A stretch of 64,000 nucleotides of DNA from Erysipelotrichaceae bacterium. Lineage in GTDB: Bacteria > Bacillota_I > Bacilli_A > RFN20 > CAG-449. The stretch spans positions 48,118 through 112,117 of the forward strand of contig SVBA01000004.1 in NCBI GenBank assembly GCA_015059095.1, read 5' to 3'. Position 1 is the first letter of the stretch. The number at the start of each line of letters is the position of its first letter. A program made the position numbers and the translations under genes. Below the pieces are notes generated by a model. It saw nothing but the letters and a program-made list of their open reading frames with translations. It did no database searches and was not told the DNA's origin. Shown here piece after piece: positions 26,351 to 35,924 of this stretch.

Positions 26351-27448
26351 ATGAAAAAATTATTAGGTACAACTGAAGTTAAAGAAAAAGAACAAGTAAA
26401 GATTAATAAAGATATCTTTAAACAAGAACAAACAATTATTAATGTCGAAACTTCTTCAAAAGAAGAGTTAATTATAAAAAAAGAAAGTAAAAAGTTTGGT
26501 GGATTAATTTTCACTGCACTTATGGTTTTATTAGTGTTTTTTACTGTAGTATGTCTTATTGATGTATTTAGTTTTACTAAAAGTTTCTTTCAAGATCCTG
26601 TAACTGGGAATATAGTTGGAGGAATAGTAACTGGAATTATTGTTTTATTAATTGGAATATTTGTTTTAAGACCAGTAATTGTTGCTTTATCAACTCCTGT
26701 TTTTTCTTTAGACGTAATTGAAGCAGTTTACGATAAAGAGATTTCTAGAAGCAATTTTAAAAAGATGCAAAAAGTTGCAAAAAATATTATTGAAACTAAT
26801 GATAATGTTTCAAAAGATTCTAAAAATTTATTAAGAAGCTTTATGCATAATAAAGTGGAACTTAATAATACTTTAAAGAAAATTTATCGTACTGAAATTA
26901 ATAAAGATATCAATAAAACGATTAATGCGACTGCTGCTAAAGTATTATTGACAACTGCAGTATCTCAATCTGGTAAATTTGATGCGTTAAGTGTGGCTTT
27001 AAGTAACGTACGAATGATTATGCAAATTTGTGTTAAATGCGGTTATCATCCTACTTATGCTAGATTATCAAAATTAATTGTTAAAGTATTTAGAAATTCA
27101 TTATTTGCTTATTCTATAGAAGCATTAAATGCCGGAGAACTAGTAACTACTGGAATTAATGCTCTAGCAGATAATATCTTAAAAAGTATACCAATTGTAG
27201 GTACAATTACTAAAAGTTTAATAGAAGGCTCAACTAATGCTTTATTGACATTAAGAATTGGTATTTTAACTAGAAAATATTTATATGAAGAATATTCAAT
27301 TCAAGAAAGTATGTCTGATCCTAGTGAAATTCAAACAGAAATTGTTAATTCTGCGATTAAAGAAGCAAATGAAAATATTGATGAAATAGTTAAAGAATGT
27401 AAAGGCAAAATATTAATTGGAAAGAAGAATAAAGTAAGTGTAAAGTAA
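26351..27448 (+). CDS. YcjF-like / DUF697 membrane protein
   Basis: A 365-residue protein: about 50 charged N-terminal residues, two membrane helices (about 53-75 and 88-110), then a helical cytosolic region ending in a hydrophobic domain with AKVLLTTAVSQSGKFDALSVALSNVRMI and GTITKSLIEGSTNALLTLRIGILTRKYLYEEYS. This layout (two helices, then a DUF697 C-terminal domain) resembles YcjF/UPF0283 proteins, whose role is not well defined and which often accompany YcjX-type GTPases. No such GTPase is adjacent here. The gene lies 1 base upstream of the nuclease-helicase, so the two may be co-translated. The family call is by overall pattern. Confidence 0.6.
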   Translation: MKKLLGTTEVKEKEQVKINKDIFKQEQTIINVETSSKEELIIKKESKKFGGLIFTALMVLLVFFTVVCLIDVFSFTKSFFQDPVTGNIVGGIVTGIIVLLIGIFVLRPVIVALSTPVFSLDVIEAVYDKEISRSNFKKMQKVAKNIIETNDNVSKDSKNLLRSFMHNKVELNNTLKKIYRTEINKDINKTINATAAKVLLTTAVSQSGKFDALSVALSNVRMIMQICVKCGYHPTYARLSKLIVKVFRNSLFAYSIEALNAGELVTTGINALADNILKSIPIVGTITKSLIEGSTNALLTLRIGILTRKYLYEEYSIQESMSDPSEIQTEIVNSAIKEANENIDEIVKECKGKILIGKKNKVSVK

Positions 27449-27449
27449 T

Positions 27450-29789
27450 ATGAAAGATATCGTCCTATCGGTCCATGGTTTAGTAGATTTTTTACTAAGA
27501 AGTGGAAATATTGACAATCGTATATTTAATAATGCTTCGATGGCTGAAGGCACTCGAATTCATTTACGCTACCAACAAATCCAAAATAATAATTATATTT
27601 CTGAAGAAGAATTATCTTGTGAAGTGATTGTTGATGATTTTAGATTTCTTCTTTCTGGTAGAGCAGATGGAATAATTATAGGAAAAAAATTTCCGATTAT
27701 TGATGAAATTAAATCTACTGTTATCGAGTTAGAAAAGTTTTATGAAGAGAATAAGAATTGGCATTTAGGTCAGGCAAAAGTTTATGCTTATATGTATGCT
27801 AAAGAAAATTCATTAGATACAATGGGAGTCAGATTAACTTATATTTCTCAAAAGGATGATGAAGATAAATTATTGATGAATTTTACTTATTCTTTTTTAG
27901 AATTAGAAGAATATGTTACTAATTTATGTGTAGATTATTTATCATTCTACAGAATGATAGATTTACATAAAAATCAAGTTAAGATATCTTCTGATGCTTT
28001 AGAATTTCCATATGGTGAATATCGATTAGGTCAAAGAGAATTAGCTAAGTATGTTTATGGAACTATTTTAAATGATGACACTTTATTTATTGAGGCTCCT
28101 ACTGGAATAGGTAAAACAATTTCTACTTTATTTCCTGCGATTAAAAGTATTGCTAAATGCGGAACGGAAAAGATTTTCTACTTGTCAGCAAAAGCAATGG
28201 CAAAAGAAGTTGCTTTTGACGCTTCTAAATTAATGATTTCAAAGGGTTTAGATGCTAAAGTTATCAAATTAAATAGTAAAGAAAAGATGTGCTTTACAGG
28301 TGAACATCGATGTAATCCGGATGAATGTCCTTTTACTATTGGTTATTATGATAAACTAAGAACAATTTTAACTGAAATAGTTCAAAACGAATCAATTATC
28401 AATGATGAAATTATCTATAAATATGCGAATAGATATCAAGTTTGTCCTTTTGAATTGCAACTTGATGTTTCATTATTTTGTGATGTAGTAATTTGTGATT
28501 ATAATTATGTATTTGATCCAATTGTTTATTTAAAAAGATATTTTGAAATTAGTAAAACTAATTATGTGGCATTAATTGATGAAACTCATAATCTAGTAGA
28601 TAGAAGTAGAGAAATGTATTCTACTACTCTAGAATTAGATGAATTCGTTGCTGTTCAAAAGAAATTACGTAAATTTAAACATCCTAAGTTTAAAAGAGCG
28701 CTTAAAAAGATCATTGTTTATTTAAACGATATTAAAGAATGTGATGACGAATATATGATTCAAGAAGGGGATTTTGATCCATATTTTTATGAATTATTAA
28801 TGAATTATTTTAGACAATGTCAAGATATTTTAAAGAATTATCCAGATGTAAACTATGATATATTTATTGATAATTTTAGAAATGTGAATAGATTTTTAAA
28901 GATTTCAGAATTTATAGGAAAGGGTTTTACTACTTATTATCAAAAAAGTGAAGATAATTTATTTGCAATTATTAAATGCGTAGATTCTTCTTCACTTGTT
29001 AAAGATACTTTAAGAAAATTAAAAGCAAGTATTTTCTTTTCGGCAACATTAACTCCTATTGAGTATTATGTTAATTGTTTAGGAGGAAATGAAGATACTC
29101 CAGTAATGAAATTAGAATCTCCTTTCCCAAAAGAAAATTGTTTAACTTTGGTTAGAACAGATTTATCAACTAGATATAAAGATCGAATTAATACTTATCA
29201 AAAGATTGCTGATACTATTGATTTAGTAATTAATAAAAAGGTTGGTAATTATTTAGTATTCTTTTCATCATATCAATATTTAGAAGAAGTCTATTCAAGA
29301 ATGAATTTTAAAAATGATATTCGTTATATCAAGCAAACTAGAGATATGGAAGATAGGGATAAAGATAAGTTTTTATCTTTCTTTGAATTAGATCCTTCGA
29401 AAACTACTGTTGGTTTTGCTGTATTAGGGGGGATATTCTCTGAAGGTATTGACTTCTATAGTGATAAATTAATTGGAGCGATAGTAGTTGGAGTTGGTAT
29501 TCCTCAAATTTCTTTTGAAAGAGATTTAATTAAAGAACATTTTGAATCAGAAGAAATTAATGGATATGAATATGCTTATGTTAATCCAGGAATCACTAAG
29601 ATTATTCAAGCAGCAGGTCGAGTAATTCGTTCAGAAAATGACAAAGGAATTATAGTTTTTATTGATGATCGATTTACTCAATATAAATATCGTAATATCC
29701 TTAAAAAGCAATATAAAAACAATGAATTTGTGAATAATGAACGTCAAATTGATTATTTACTAGAACAATTTTGGAAAAAAAATAAATAA
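27450..29789 (+). CDS. PD-(D/E)XK nuclease fused to XPD/DinG-type iron-sulfur helicase
   Basis: A 779-residue fusion. The N-terminal domain (about 1-165) looks like a Cas4/RecB-type nuclease: EGTRIHLRYQ, D73 in SGRADG, E86-x-K88 in IIDEIKST and a HLGQAKVYAYMYA motif IV. The helicase part has Walker A APTGIGKT (K222), four cysteines suited to the XPD-type Fe-S cluster (C281, C288, C293, C332), Walker B DETH (377-380), SATLTP and the motif VI region QAAGRVIRSENDKG. Superfamily 2, 5'-3' DNA helicases of this kind act in repair. The architecture suggests a combined unwind-and-cut enzyme. Its start overlaps no upstream gene but is only 1 base from the YcjF-like gene. Confidence 0.87.
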   Translation: MKDIVLSVHGLVDFLLRSGNIDNRIFNNASMAEGTRIHLRYQQIQNNNYISEEELSCEVIVDDFRFLLSGRADGIIIGKKFPIIDEIKSTVIELEKFYEENKNWHLGQAKVYAYMYAKENSLDTMGVRLTYISQKDDEDKLLMNFTYSFLELEEYVTNLCVDYLSFYRMIDLHKNQVKISSDALEFPYGEYRLGQRELAKYVYGTILNDDTLFIEAPTGIGKTISTLFPAIKSIAKCGTEKIFYLSAKAMAKEVAFDASKLMISKGLDAKVIKLNSKEKMCFTGEHRCNPDECPFTIGYYDKLRTILTEIVQNESIINDEIIYKYANRYQVCPFELQLDVSLFCDVVICDYNYVFDPIVYLKRYFEISKTNYVALIDETHNLVDRSREMYSTTLELDEFVAVQKKLRKFKHPKFKRALKKIIVYLNDIKECDDEYMIQEGDFDPYFYELLMNYFRQCQDILKNYPDVNYDIFIDNFRNVNRFLKISEFIGKGFTTYYQKSEDNLFAIIKCVDSSSLVKDTLRKLKASIFFSATLTPIEYYVNCLGGNEDTPVMKLESPFPKENCLTLVRTDLSTRYKDRINTYQKIADTIDLVINKKVGNYLVFFSSYQYLEEVYSRMNFKNDIRYIKQTRDMEDRDKDKFLSFFELDPSKTTVGFAVLGGIFSEGIDFYSDKLIGAIVVGVGIPQISFERDLIKEHFESEEINGYEYAYVNPGITKIIQAAGRVIRSENDKGIIVFIDDRFTQYKYRNILKKQYKNNEFVNNERQIDYLLEQFWKKNK

Positions 29790-29844
29790 TAAATTGTATA
29801 TTTATTAATTTTAAGATATATTTACTAGGTAGGTGATTTAGAAA

Positions 29845-31656
29845 ATGAAATTTGATAACGCACATATTAGAAATTTCTCAATTATTGCGCATATTGACCA
29901 TGGTAAATCAACTCTTGCAGATAGAATATTAGAACTAACTCAAACTGTTTCTAAAAGAGAAATGAAGGAACAATTGTTAGATAGTATGGATCTTGAAAGA
30001 GAAAGAGGTATTACTATTAAGTTAAATGCGGTTAATTTAATATATAAAGCAAAGAATGGAGAAGAATATTTGTTTAATTTAATTGATACTCCAGGACATG
30101 TTGACTTTTCTTATGAAGTCAGTAGATCTTTAGCAGCTTGTGAAGGTGCTCTTTTAGTAGTTGATTCTACTCAAGGAGTTGAAGCACAAACGCTTGCTAA
30201 TGTTTATTTAGCAATTGATAATGATTTAGAAATAATTCCGGTAATTAATAAAATTGACTTACCAAGTGCAGATGTAGAAAAAACAAAAGAAGATATTGAA
30301 AATACAATCGGTTTACCTTGTGATGATGCAATTGGCGTATCTGCTAAAACTGGACTAAATGTTGAAGATGTTTTAGAAGCGATTGTAGAACGTATTCCTG
30401 CTCCTAAAGGAAGTAAACATAATAATCTTCAAGCCCTTATTTTTGACTCGTTCTACGACTCATATAGAGGTGTAGTAGCGCAAGTTAGAATTAAAGAAGG
30501 TAAAGTAAAAATTGGAGATCAAATTTTATTAATGAGTAATGGTCTTTCATATCAAGTGACTGAACTAGGTTATAGAGCACCAAAAGAAGTTAAAACTGAT
30601 GAATTAATTGCAGGTGAAGTTGGTTGGATTGCTGCACAAATTAAAGATATTACAGAAGTTAGACCTGGTGATACTATTACTCTAAAGAGTAATCCTGCTA
30701 AAGAACCTCTTCCTGGATATAAAACAATGTCTCCTATGGTTTATTGTGGATTATATCCTTGTGATTCTAAAAAGTACCAAGATTTAAAAGAAGCTTTAGA
30801 AAAATTATCGTTAAACGATGCTTCATTAGTTTATGAACCAGAAACTTCTCAAGCATTAGGATTTGGATTTAGATGTGGATTCTTAGGCTTATTACATATG
30901 GATGTCGTTCAAGAAAGACTTGAAAGAGAGTATAATATTGACTTAATTTTAACTGCACCTTCAGTTATTTATCATGTATATTTATTTGATGGAACTAAGG
31001 TTGAATTAGATAATCCTTCTAAAATGCCAGATATGACAAAGGTAAAAGAAATTCAAGAACCTTATGTTGAAGCAAAAATTATGACTCCAAATGAATATGT
31101 AGGTTCTATTATGAAATTATGTCAAGAAAGAAGAGGTATTTATGTTGATTTAGAATATCTTGATTCTACAAGAATGCAACTAACTTATAATTTACCTTTA
31201 TCAGAAATTATATATAATTTCTTTGATAAATTAAAATCATATTCTCGAGGCTACGCTTCTTTTGATTATCAATTAGTAGGCTATCAAGCTTCTAAATTAG
31301 TCAAGATGGATATTTTATTAAATGGTGATCCAATTGATGCTTTAAGTTCAATTGTATATCGTGAATTTGCATATAATAGAGGTAATGCGATTGTTAGAAA
31401 ATTAAAAGAAGTTATTCCAAGACAACTATTTGAAGTTCCAGTTCAGGCGGCAATTGGAGGTAAAGTAATCGCTAGAACCGATATTAAAGCGATGAGAAAA
31501 GACGTTCTTGCTAAATGTTATGGTGGAGATATCTCGCGTAAAAAGAAACTTCTAGAAAAACAAAAAGAGGGTAAGAAACGTATGAAATCAGTTGGTACAG
31601 TTGATGTACCTCAAGACGCATTTATGGCAATATTGTCGGTTGATGATGAAGAATAG
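29845..31656 (+). CDS. lepA: Elongation factor 4 (LepA)
   Basis: A 603-residue translational GTPase of standard LepA length. It has the P-loop [29 protein letters not shown] and SAKTG motifs, EF-G-like domains II, III and V, and the LepA-specific C-terminal domain rich in basic residues ([17 protein letters not shown]) ending in [11 protein letters not shown]. It back-translocates or remodels stalled ribosomes and helps 30S assembly. It is usually upstream of hemW in Firmicutes; here hemW is two genes downstream, with a Fic-fold gene and a small membrane protein gene inserted between. The start ATG is preceded by a GGTAGGTGA site. Confidence 0.98.
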   Translation: MKFDNAHIRNFSIIAHIDHGKSTLADRILELTQTVSKREMKEQLLDSMDLERERGITIKLNAVNLIYKAKNGEEYLFNLIDTPGHVDFSYEVSRSLAACEGALLVVDSTQGVEAQTLANVYLAIDNDLEIIPVINKIDLPSADVEKTKEDIENTIGLPCDDAIGVSAKTGLNVEDVLEAIVERIPAPKGSKHNNLQALIFDSFYDSYRGVVAQVRIKEGKVKIGDQILLMSNGLSYQVTELGYRAPKEVKTDELIAGEVGWIAAQIKDITEVRPGDTITLKSNPAKEPLPGYKTMSPMVYCGLYPCDSKKYQDLKEALEKLSLNDASLVYEPETSQALGFGFRCGFLGLLHMDVVQERLEREYNIDLILTAPSVIYHVYLFDGTKVELDNPSKMPDMTKVKEIQEPYVEAKIMTPNEYVGSIMKLCQERRGIYVDLEYLDSTRMQLTYNLPLSEIIYNFFDKLKSYSRGYASFDYQLVGYQASKLVKMDILLNGDPIDALSSIVYREFAYNRGNAIVRKLKEVIPRQLFEVPVQAAIGGKVIARTDIKAMRKDVLAKCYGGDISRKKKLLEKQKEGKKRMKSVGTVDVPQDAFMAILSVDDEE

Positions 31657-31704
31657 AGTGTATTGTCGTATTTTGTTAGTAGAAAATTAGTAAAAATATA
31701 GTAG

Positions 31705-31730
31705 GGTCCTTGTAAAAGGACCTTTTTTTT
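31705..31730 (+). terminator. Rho-independent terminator after lepA
   Basis: GGTCCT and AGGACC flank TGTAAA and are followed by eight Ts. Confidence 0.85.
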
Positions 31731-31761
31731 AGTAAAATTCTTACTAGAAGGTGATAAAATT

Positions 31762-33174
31762 ATGGAAAAAGATCATGGCGTTAGATTTACAGATGAAATG
31801 TATGCTACAAAAGATGATGTAAAAAAAGCTTTGAATATGTCTAATATTGATTCGATATGGAATAAGGTAAATATGTATCGATCATATTATGCAAAACAAA
31901 CTGGATTAAATAATATCGAAAGAGTTCCTTTCAATATTGTTTTACCTCCAAAATTAACAAATCAAATTGTTTCTTTAGAAAAGAAATTATCTAAGTTATT
32001 AATTAAGTATTCAAAAGATTATTATCAAAATTCTAGAATTACTAGAGTTTTTGAAAATGATCGTTATTTAAACATTTTAAATATTTTAAAAGATGTTTAT
32101 GAAATTCAAATTGGAGAAGATAGTTTAAAAGCTATTGTTGAAGAAACTTTACCTACTGTACCAGTTGAATATTTAGTATTATCAAATTATTATAAAACTT
32201 TAAGATATTTTAAATCACGTTCTAGTGGACAATTTAATTTATCTTTACTAATGATGATATATACGAAATTAAGAGGTATTGATTTAGATGTTACTTCTTT
32301 AGAAAATTATTATAGAAAGACGGAATTAATTGATAGAGCAGATCATGTTTTTATTGGAAGACATTATGATGCAAGCCCAGTAGATAGAATTCCAGATTTA
32401 ATGGATGCTTTATTTGAATTTAACAATAATTCACAATTATTTGGTATCGTTAAGGCATTTATTACTTATTTTTATATTAATTATGTTAAACCTTTTGATT
32501 ATTTCAATGAAGAAATGGCTATATTGATGACAAAATATTGTTTAGCACATTTTGATAACGAAGATATTGCTTCTTTTATTCCATTAGAAGAATTATTGCA
32601 TGTTCATTATCAAGATTATTTAAGAAAAATGTCTTTTGAATCAGAAATGAAATTAGATTTTACATATATTGTAAAAACTTTAGTTGAATATTTAGAAGAA
32701 TGGGTAAATGAACTAGATGAAGATATTTCTGTATTCGATTCAAAAATGATGTATCAAGAATTACATCAAGAAGATCAAGTAAAGGAAACTCCTAAAAAAG
32801 TAGAAGTTGTTCCTTCAACTCCTTATGTTTATAAAGAAGTTAAACAAGAAAGTGATGTTCCTTCAATTAACTTTGAAAGAAAAGTTTCTTTACCAACAAT
32901 GCCTGTTGGATTAGATGAAAATGATGCAAGTATGGTTGCTCAACACCTTCTTGAATTGTATCCAACATTAAAAAAAGGACAAGCAGAATTTTATTCTAGA
33001 CATTGTACTTTAGGAAAATATTATACAATTGGAATGTATAAAAAAGAGAATGATTGCGCTTATGAAACTGCGAGAACTAGTATGGATAATTTAGCTAGTT
33101 TAGGTTTCTATAAGAAAGAAAATATTCGTAATAAATTTGTTTATACACCAAACCCATTAAATAGAGAGGATTAG
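31762..33174 (+). CDS. Degenerate Fic-fold protein with C-terminal winged helix
   Basis: A 470-residue protein. The region about 185-330 follows the Fic/DOC layout: YYRKTELIDRADHVFIGRHYDASPVDRIPDLMDALFEFNNN precedes a helix and the position of the Fic motif. The motif itself, normally HPFx(D/E)GN(G/K)R, reads KPFDYFNEE at 243-251, so the catalytic histidine, the metal-binding acid and the phosphate-binding glycines and arginine are lost; only P, F and N remain. After an acidic linker (about 330-395) the C-terminus (TARTSMDNLASLGFYKKE) looks like a winged helix. It probably acts as a binding or regulatory protein rather than an AMP transferase. It lies upstream of hemW. Confidence 0.65.
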   Translation: MEKDHGVRFTDEMYATKDDVKKALNMSNIDSIWNKVNMYRSYYAKQTGLNNIERVPFNIVLPPKLTNQIVSLEKKLSKLLIKYSKDYYQNSRITRVFENDRYLNILNILKDVYEIQIGEDSLKAIVEETLPTVPVEYLVLSNYYKTLRYFKSRSSGQFNLSLLMMIYTKLRGIDLDVTSLENYYRKTELIDRADHVFIGRHYDASPVDRIPDLMDALFEFNNNSQLFGIVKAFITYFYINYVKPFDYFNEEMAILMTKYCLAHFDNEDIASFIPLEELLHVHYQDYLRKMSFESEMKLDFTYIVKTLVEYLEEWVNELDEDISVFDSKMMYQELHQEDQVKETPKKVEVVPSTPYVYKEVKQESDVPSINFERKVSLPTMPVGLDENDASMVAQHLLELYPTLKKGQAEFYSRHCTLGKYYTIGMYKKENDCAYETARTSMDNLASLGFYKKENIRNKFVYTPNPLNRED

Positions 33175-33178
33175 TTTT

Positions 33179-33409
33179 ATGATTAATATATTAGCAGATG
33201 TTGATTTATCAATGTTATGGATTGCTTTAGGAGCAGCAGGCATCGCATTAGTTGTTTTCTTATTAAGAAAATTTGTTCCTGGATTAAAAGGAGAAGATAA
33301 AGTTCAAACAGAAGAAGAAATCGCTTCAGAAAATATTTCTAATAAATTATCTTCAATCGAGGAAGAAGAAAAAATTAAAAAAGCAAACGAAGACGAAGAA
33401 GATGAATAA
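33179..33409 (+). CDS. Small single-pass membrane protein with acidic tail
   Basis: A 76-residue protein: one membrane helix at about 11-30 (LWIALGAAGIALVVFLL), a short basic stretch and a highly charged C-terminal tail ending EDEEDE. No family is recognised. It starts 4 bases after the Fic-fold gene and its stop overlaps the start of hemW by 8 bases, so the three genes appear translationally linked. Its conservation next to hemW would need comparison with relatives. Confidence 0.65.
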   Translation: MINILADVDLSMLWIALGAAGIALVVFLLRKFVPGLKGEDKVQTEEEIASENISNKLSSIEEEEKIKKANEDEEDE

Positions 33410-34460
33410 AGGTCTTTATATTCATATCCCATTTTGTAGTCATATTTGTTCTTATTGCGATTTTGCAAAAGTCATTTATCGTGAAGACTTTGTAAATCGT
33501 TATCTTTTAAGCTTGGAAAAAGAATTGAATTCGTATGATATAAAAGATATTACTTCAATATATATAGGTGGAGGTACTCCAACTTCTTTAAATTTGGAAC
33601 AATTTGAAAGACTATTAATTATTGTTAGTAAGTATTTTCGTGAAGGAATGTCATACACTATAGAAGGAAATGTTGAAAATTTTGATGTAGATAAGATAAA
33701 GTTATTAGACAAGTATCATGTCAATCGTGTTTCTATCGGAGTTCAAACATTTGATGATCAATTATTGAAACTTTTAAATAGAAAACACAATAAAGAAGAC
33801 GTATATTCATTAGTTAATAATCTTATTAAATATAATATTAGAGATATTAATTTAGATTTAATTTATGCTTTACCAAATCAAAATTTGGATATGTTAAAAA
33901 AGGATTTAGCAATAATTACTTCTTTACCAATAACTCATATTTCTACATATTCTTTAATGGTTAATCCAAATACAGTCTTTGGCAATAAAAATGTTCAAGA
34001 ACAAGATGAAGATAATGTTAGAGAAATGTATGACTATATTTATGAGTATTTAAAAGAGAAAGGCTTTAATCGTTATGAAGTAAGCAATTTTTCTAAAGCT
34101 AACTATGAATCTAAACATAATTTGATATATTGGAGAAATCAAGAATATTATGGAATTGGATTGGGAGCATCAGGATATTTAGATAATATTAGATATGATA
34201 ATACAAGATCATTGACTAAATATCTAGAAGGAAAAACTAGAGTAAATGAAGAGGTATTGACTAATAGAGATAAAGAATTTTATCATATTATGCTTGGACT
34301 AAGACTTCAAGAAGGAATTGAAGTTGATAATGAATTATATGTTTCTAAATTAAATGATCTTATAAAAAAAGGATTAATTGAAAAAAACAATGAAAAATAT
34401 AAAGTTACTGACGATAATTTATTTATTTTAGATTATATTTTAGGAAAAATAATTTTATAA
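33402..34460 (+). CDS. hemW: Radical SAM HemW (coproporphyrinogen oxidase-like, heme chaperone)
   Basis: A 352-residue radical SAM protein with the 4Fe-4S motif C12-x3-C16-x2-C19 in IHIPFCSHICSYCDF, the YIGGGTPTSL and SIGVQTFDDQLLK blocks, and the YEVSNFSK and HNLIYWRNQEYYGIGLGASGYL region typical of HemW. HemW-type proteins end about here in length and lack the extra N-terminal cysteine of oxygen-independent HemN. HemW binds heme and delivers it to enzymes; it is common even in organisms without full heme synthesis. The start overlaps the preceding small gene. Confidence 0.9.
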   Translation: MNKGLYIHIPFCSHICSYCDFAKVIYREDFVNRYLLSLEKELNSYDIKDITSIYIGGGTPTSLNLEQFERLLIIVSKYFREGMSYTIEGNVENFDVDKIKLLDKYHVNRVSIGVQTFDDQLLKLLNRKHNKEDVYSLVNNLIKYNIRDINLDLIYALPNQNLDMLKKDLAIITSLPITHISTYSLMVNPNTVFGNKNVQEQDEDNVREMYDYIYEYLKEKGFNRYEVSNFSKANYESKHNLIYWRNQEYYGIGLGASGYLDNIRYDNTRSLTKYLEGKTRVNEEVLTNRDKEFYHIMLGLRLQEGIEVDNELYVSKLNDLIKKGLIEKNNEKYKVTDDNLFILDYILGKIIL

Positions 34461-34528
34461 ATGTAATATAACTTATATGCTTATACATTTTTACAGTATA
34501 TTTTTATTTTCGATATTATTATAATTTC

Positions 34529-34557
34529 TTTATTTATTAAAAATAATAAAGTATAAT
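34529..34557 (+). promoter_or_regulatory. Possible promoter of the SipW/TasA-like gene pair
   Basis: TATAAT at 34552-34557 with a weak -35 (TTTATT, 34529-34534) at 17 bases. The preceding bases 34461-34528 are very AT-rich and hold no other clear signal. Confidence 0.4.
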
Positions 34558-34584
34558 TTAAATAAATTTAATAAGGAGTAGAAG

Positions 34585-35166
34585 ATGAAAAAAGTACCAT
34601 TAATTTTAACATTATTAACTACGCTTACAATAAGTGGTGTTTATGCTGCTTGGATTTATGGTAATGATTTATTACCTCCAGTAGAGAACGATTATAAGCC
34701 TGTAATTAATGGTTCTGGAGAAAATATTACTAAAGGTGTAATTAACGTTTCTACCGATAATATTAATTTATTAATTGATGATAAAGGTGATTATACTCCA
34801 ATTTTAACAATAAGTGGTTCAGTAAGTATTAATTTTACACCAGATGCTCAAGCTGAAGAATTTGTTAAACAAAATGGTATAAAATTAAAATATACTGTTA
34901 AAGTCAGTGATAATTATCAATTTGATTCTGATGGAGTTAATGGTGTTGATCGTGATATCTTAATTGTTAATCAAGAACTTGCAACAGGTTATACTGATAC
35001 ATACGTTTCAAATGTAACAATTGGTTCTGAATTTTTCTTAAATTGTTTAACGTTAAACATTCCAGAAGGTTTTAAAATTGATACAAAAGAAAAATTTGAA
35101 AAGTTTAAATCTGAGATTAGTGTACCTGGAGCGATTACATTAGAAGTATCAGAATATTTAGAATAA
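34585..35166 (+). CDS. Small secreted protein with SipW/TasA-like signal region
   Basis: A 193-residue protein with an N-terminal hydrophobic signal (about 3-20) followed by SGVYAAWIYGN, a pattern seen in camelysin/TasA-type proteins processed by SipW-like signal peptidases. The rest is Asp/Asn/Thr-rich and predicted beta-strand-rich, without Cys or an anchor motif. No enzymatic motif is visible. The next gene, 25 bases downstream, encodes a second protein with the same kind of signal, so the two probably form a surface or matrix pair. The start has AAGGAG 8 bases upstream. The TasA link is by pattern only. Confidence 0.6.
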   Translation: MKKVPLILTLLTTLTISGVYAAWIYGNDLLPPVENDYKPVINGSGENITKGVINVSTDNINLLIDDKGDYTPILTISGSVSINFTPDAQAEEFVKQNGIKLKYTVKVSDNYQFDSDGVNGVDRDILIVNQELATGYTDTYVSNVTIGSEFFLNCLTLNIPEGFKIDTKEKFEKFKSEISVPGAITLEVSEYLE

Positions 35167-35191
35167 TTTATATTTATTAGAGGGAGGGCAT

Positions 35192-35806
35192 ATGAAAAGA
35201 TTTGCTAAATTTATTTCAATATTAGCAATTGTACTATCAATACTTAGTGTTGGTAGTGTTTATGCAATGTTTACATATGCGACTAAAACTCCAGACAGTA
35301 AGATTAATCAATATACTATGGGAATAACAGATTTTTATTATAAAGAAAATGTTCCTGATGATGATCAACAAGAGGTATCTCATAATACTTTATTACAAAC
35401 AATTGTTTCGGATACTGATGGCATTAACAATCCAAATTCCTTATTGAGCAATGCTTTAGAAAATAGACTTGATGATAATAAGGATAATGTTGGTAGTAAT
35501 CAACAAGTATCTGGTGGTAATTTAAAGAATAAGTTTTCTAATATTGATGGTTTTGAATATGTTGGTTTTTTAATTTATTTTAAATCGGATACTGAATACT
35601 ATATATATACTTATGATAATAGAGAAACTACATCTACAGGAGAACTAATTGAAACTTACATGACTAAGGCAATATTAAAAGAAGGGAAATGGGTTCTTCA
35701 AGGTGGATATCAAGGTACTGCTAGAGTAATTAAATACGATGGAAACACTAACGGACCATATAAAAACACTATTGATTGGCAAACTTGGAAGGAAAATGTA
35801 CAATAA
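35192..35806 (+). CDS. Second small secreted protein with SipW/TasA-like signal region
   Basis: A 204-residue protein with a signal segment (about 5-25) leading into GSVYAMFTYATK, parallel to VYAAWIYGN in the preceding gene. The mature part is Asp/Asn-rich, with an aromatic cluster (FEYVGFLIYFKSDTEYYIYTYDNRE) and a C-terminal GKWVLQGGYQGTARVIKYDGN segment. No family is recognised with confidence. A strong Shine-Dalgarno (GAGGGAGGG) lies 6 bases before the ATG, suggesting high expression. It ends the two-gene unit, with a terminator 8 bases after the stop. Confidence 0.6.
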   Translation: MKRFAKFISILAIVLSILSVGSVYAMFTYATKTPDSKINQYTMGITDFYYKENVPDDDQQEVSHNTLLQTIVSDTDGINNPNSLLSNALENRLDDNKDNVGSNQQVSGGNLKNKFSNIDGFEYVGFLIYFKSDTEYYIYTYDNRETTSTGELIETYMTKAILKEGKWVLQGGYQGTARVIKYDGNTNGPYKNTIDWQTWKENVQ

Positions 35807-35813
35807 TTAATTT

Positions 35814-35844
35814 AAAGGATATAAGTTTACTTATATCTTTTTTT
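35814..35844 (+). terminator. Rho-independent terminator after the secreted pair
   Basis: GATATAAG (35818-35825) and CTTATATC (35830-35837) flank a 4-base loop, followed by six or more Ts. Confidence 0.8.
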
Positions 35845-35878
35845 ATTCATATAAATATTTTTGAAAAAAATTAAAAAA

Positions 35879-35905
35879 TTAGCACTCTTTTGTTGTAATT
35901 GCTAA
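35879..35905 (+). promoter_or_regulatory. Upstream CIRCE-like HrcA operator (imperfect)
   Basis: A perfect left arm TTAGCACTC, 9-base spacer, then AATTGCTAA (two mismatches to GAGTGCTAA). It overlaps the proposed -35 of the hrcA promoter. Confidence 0.7.
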
Positions 35906-35920
35906 AAAATAGCATATAAT
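35893..35920 (+). promoter_or_regulatory. Promoter of the hrcA-grpE-dnaK-dnaJ operon
   Basis: TTGTAA (35893-35898) and TATAAT (35915-35920) are 16 bases apart. The -35 lies in the upstream CIRCE and the start site would fall in the downstream CIRCE. Confidence 0.65.
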
Positions 35921-35924
35921 ATAA

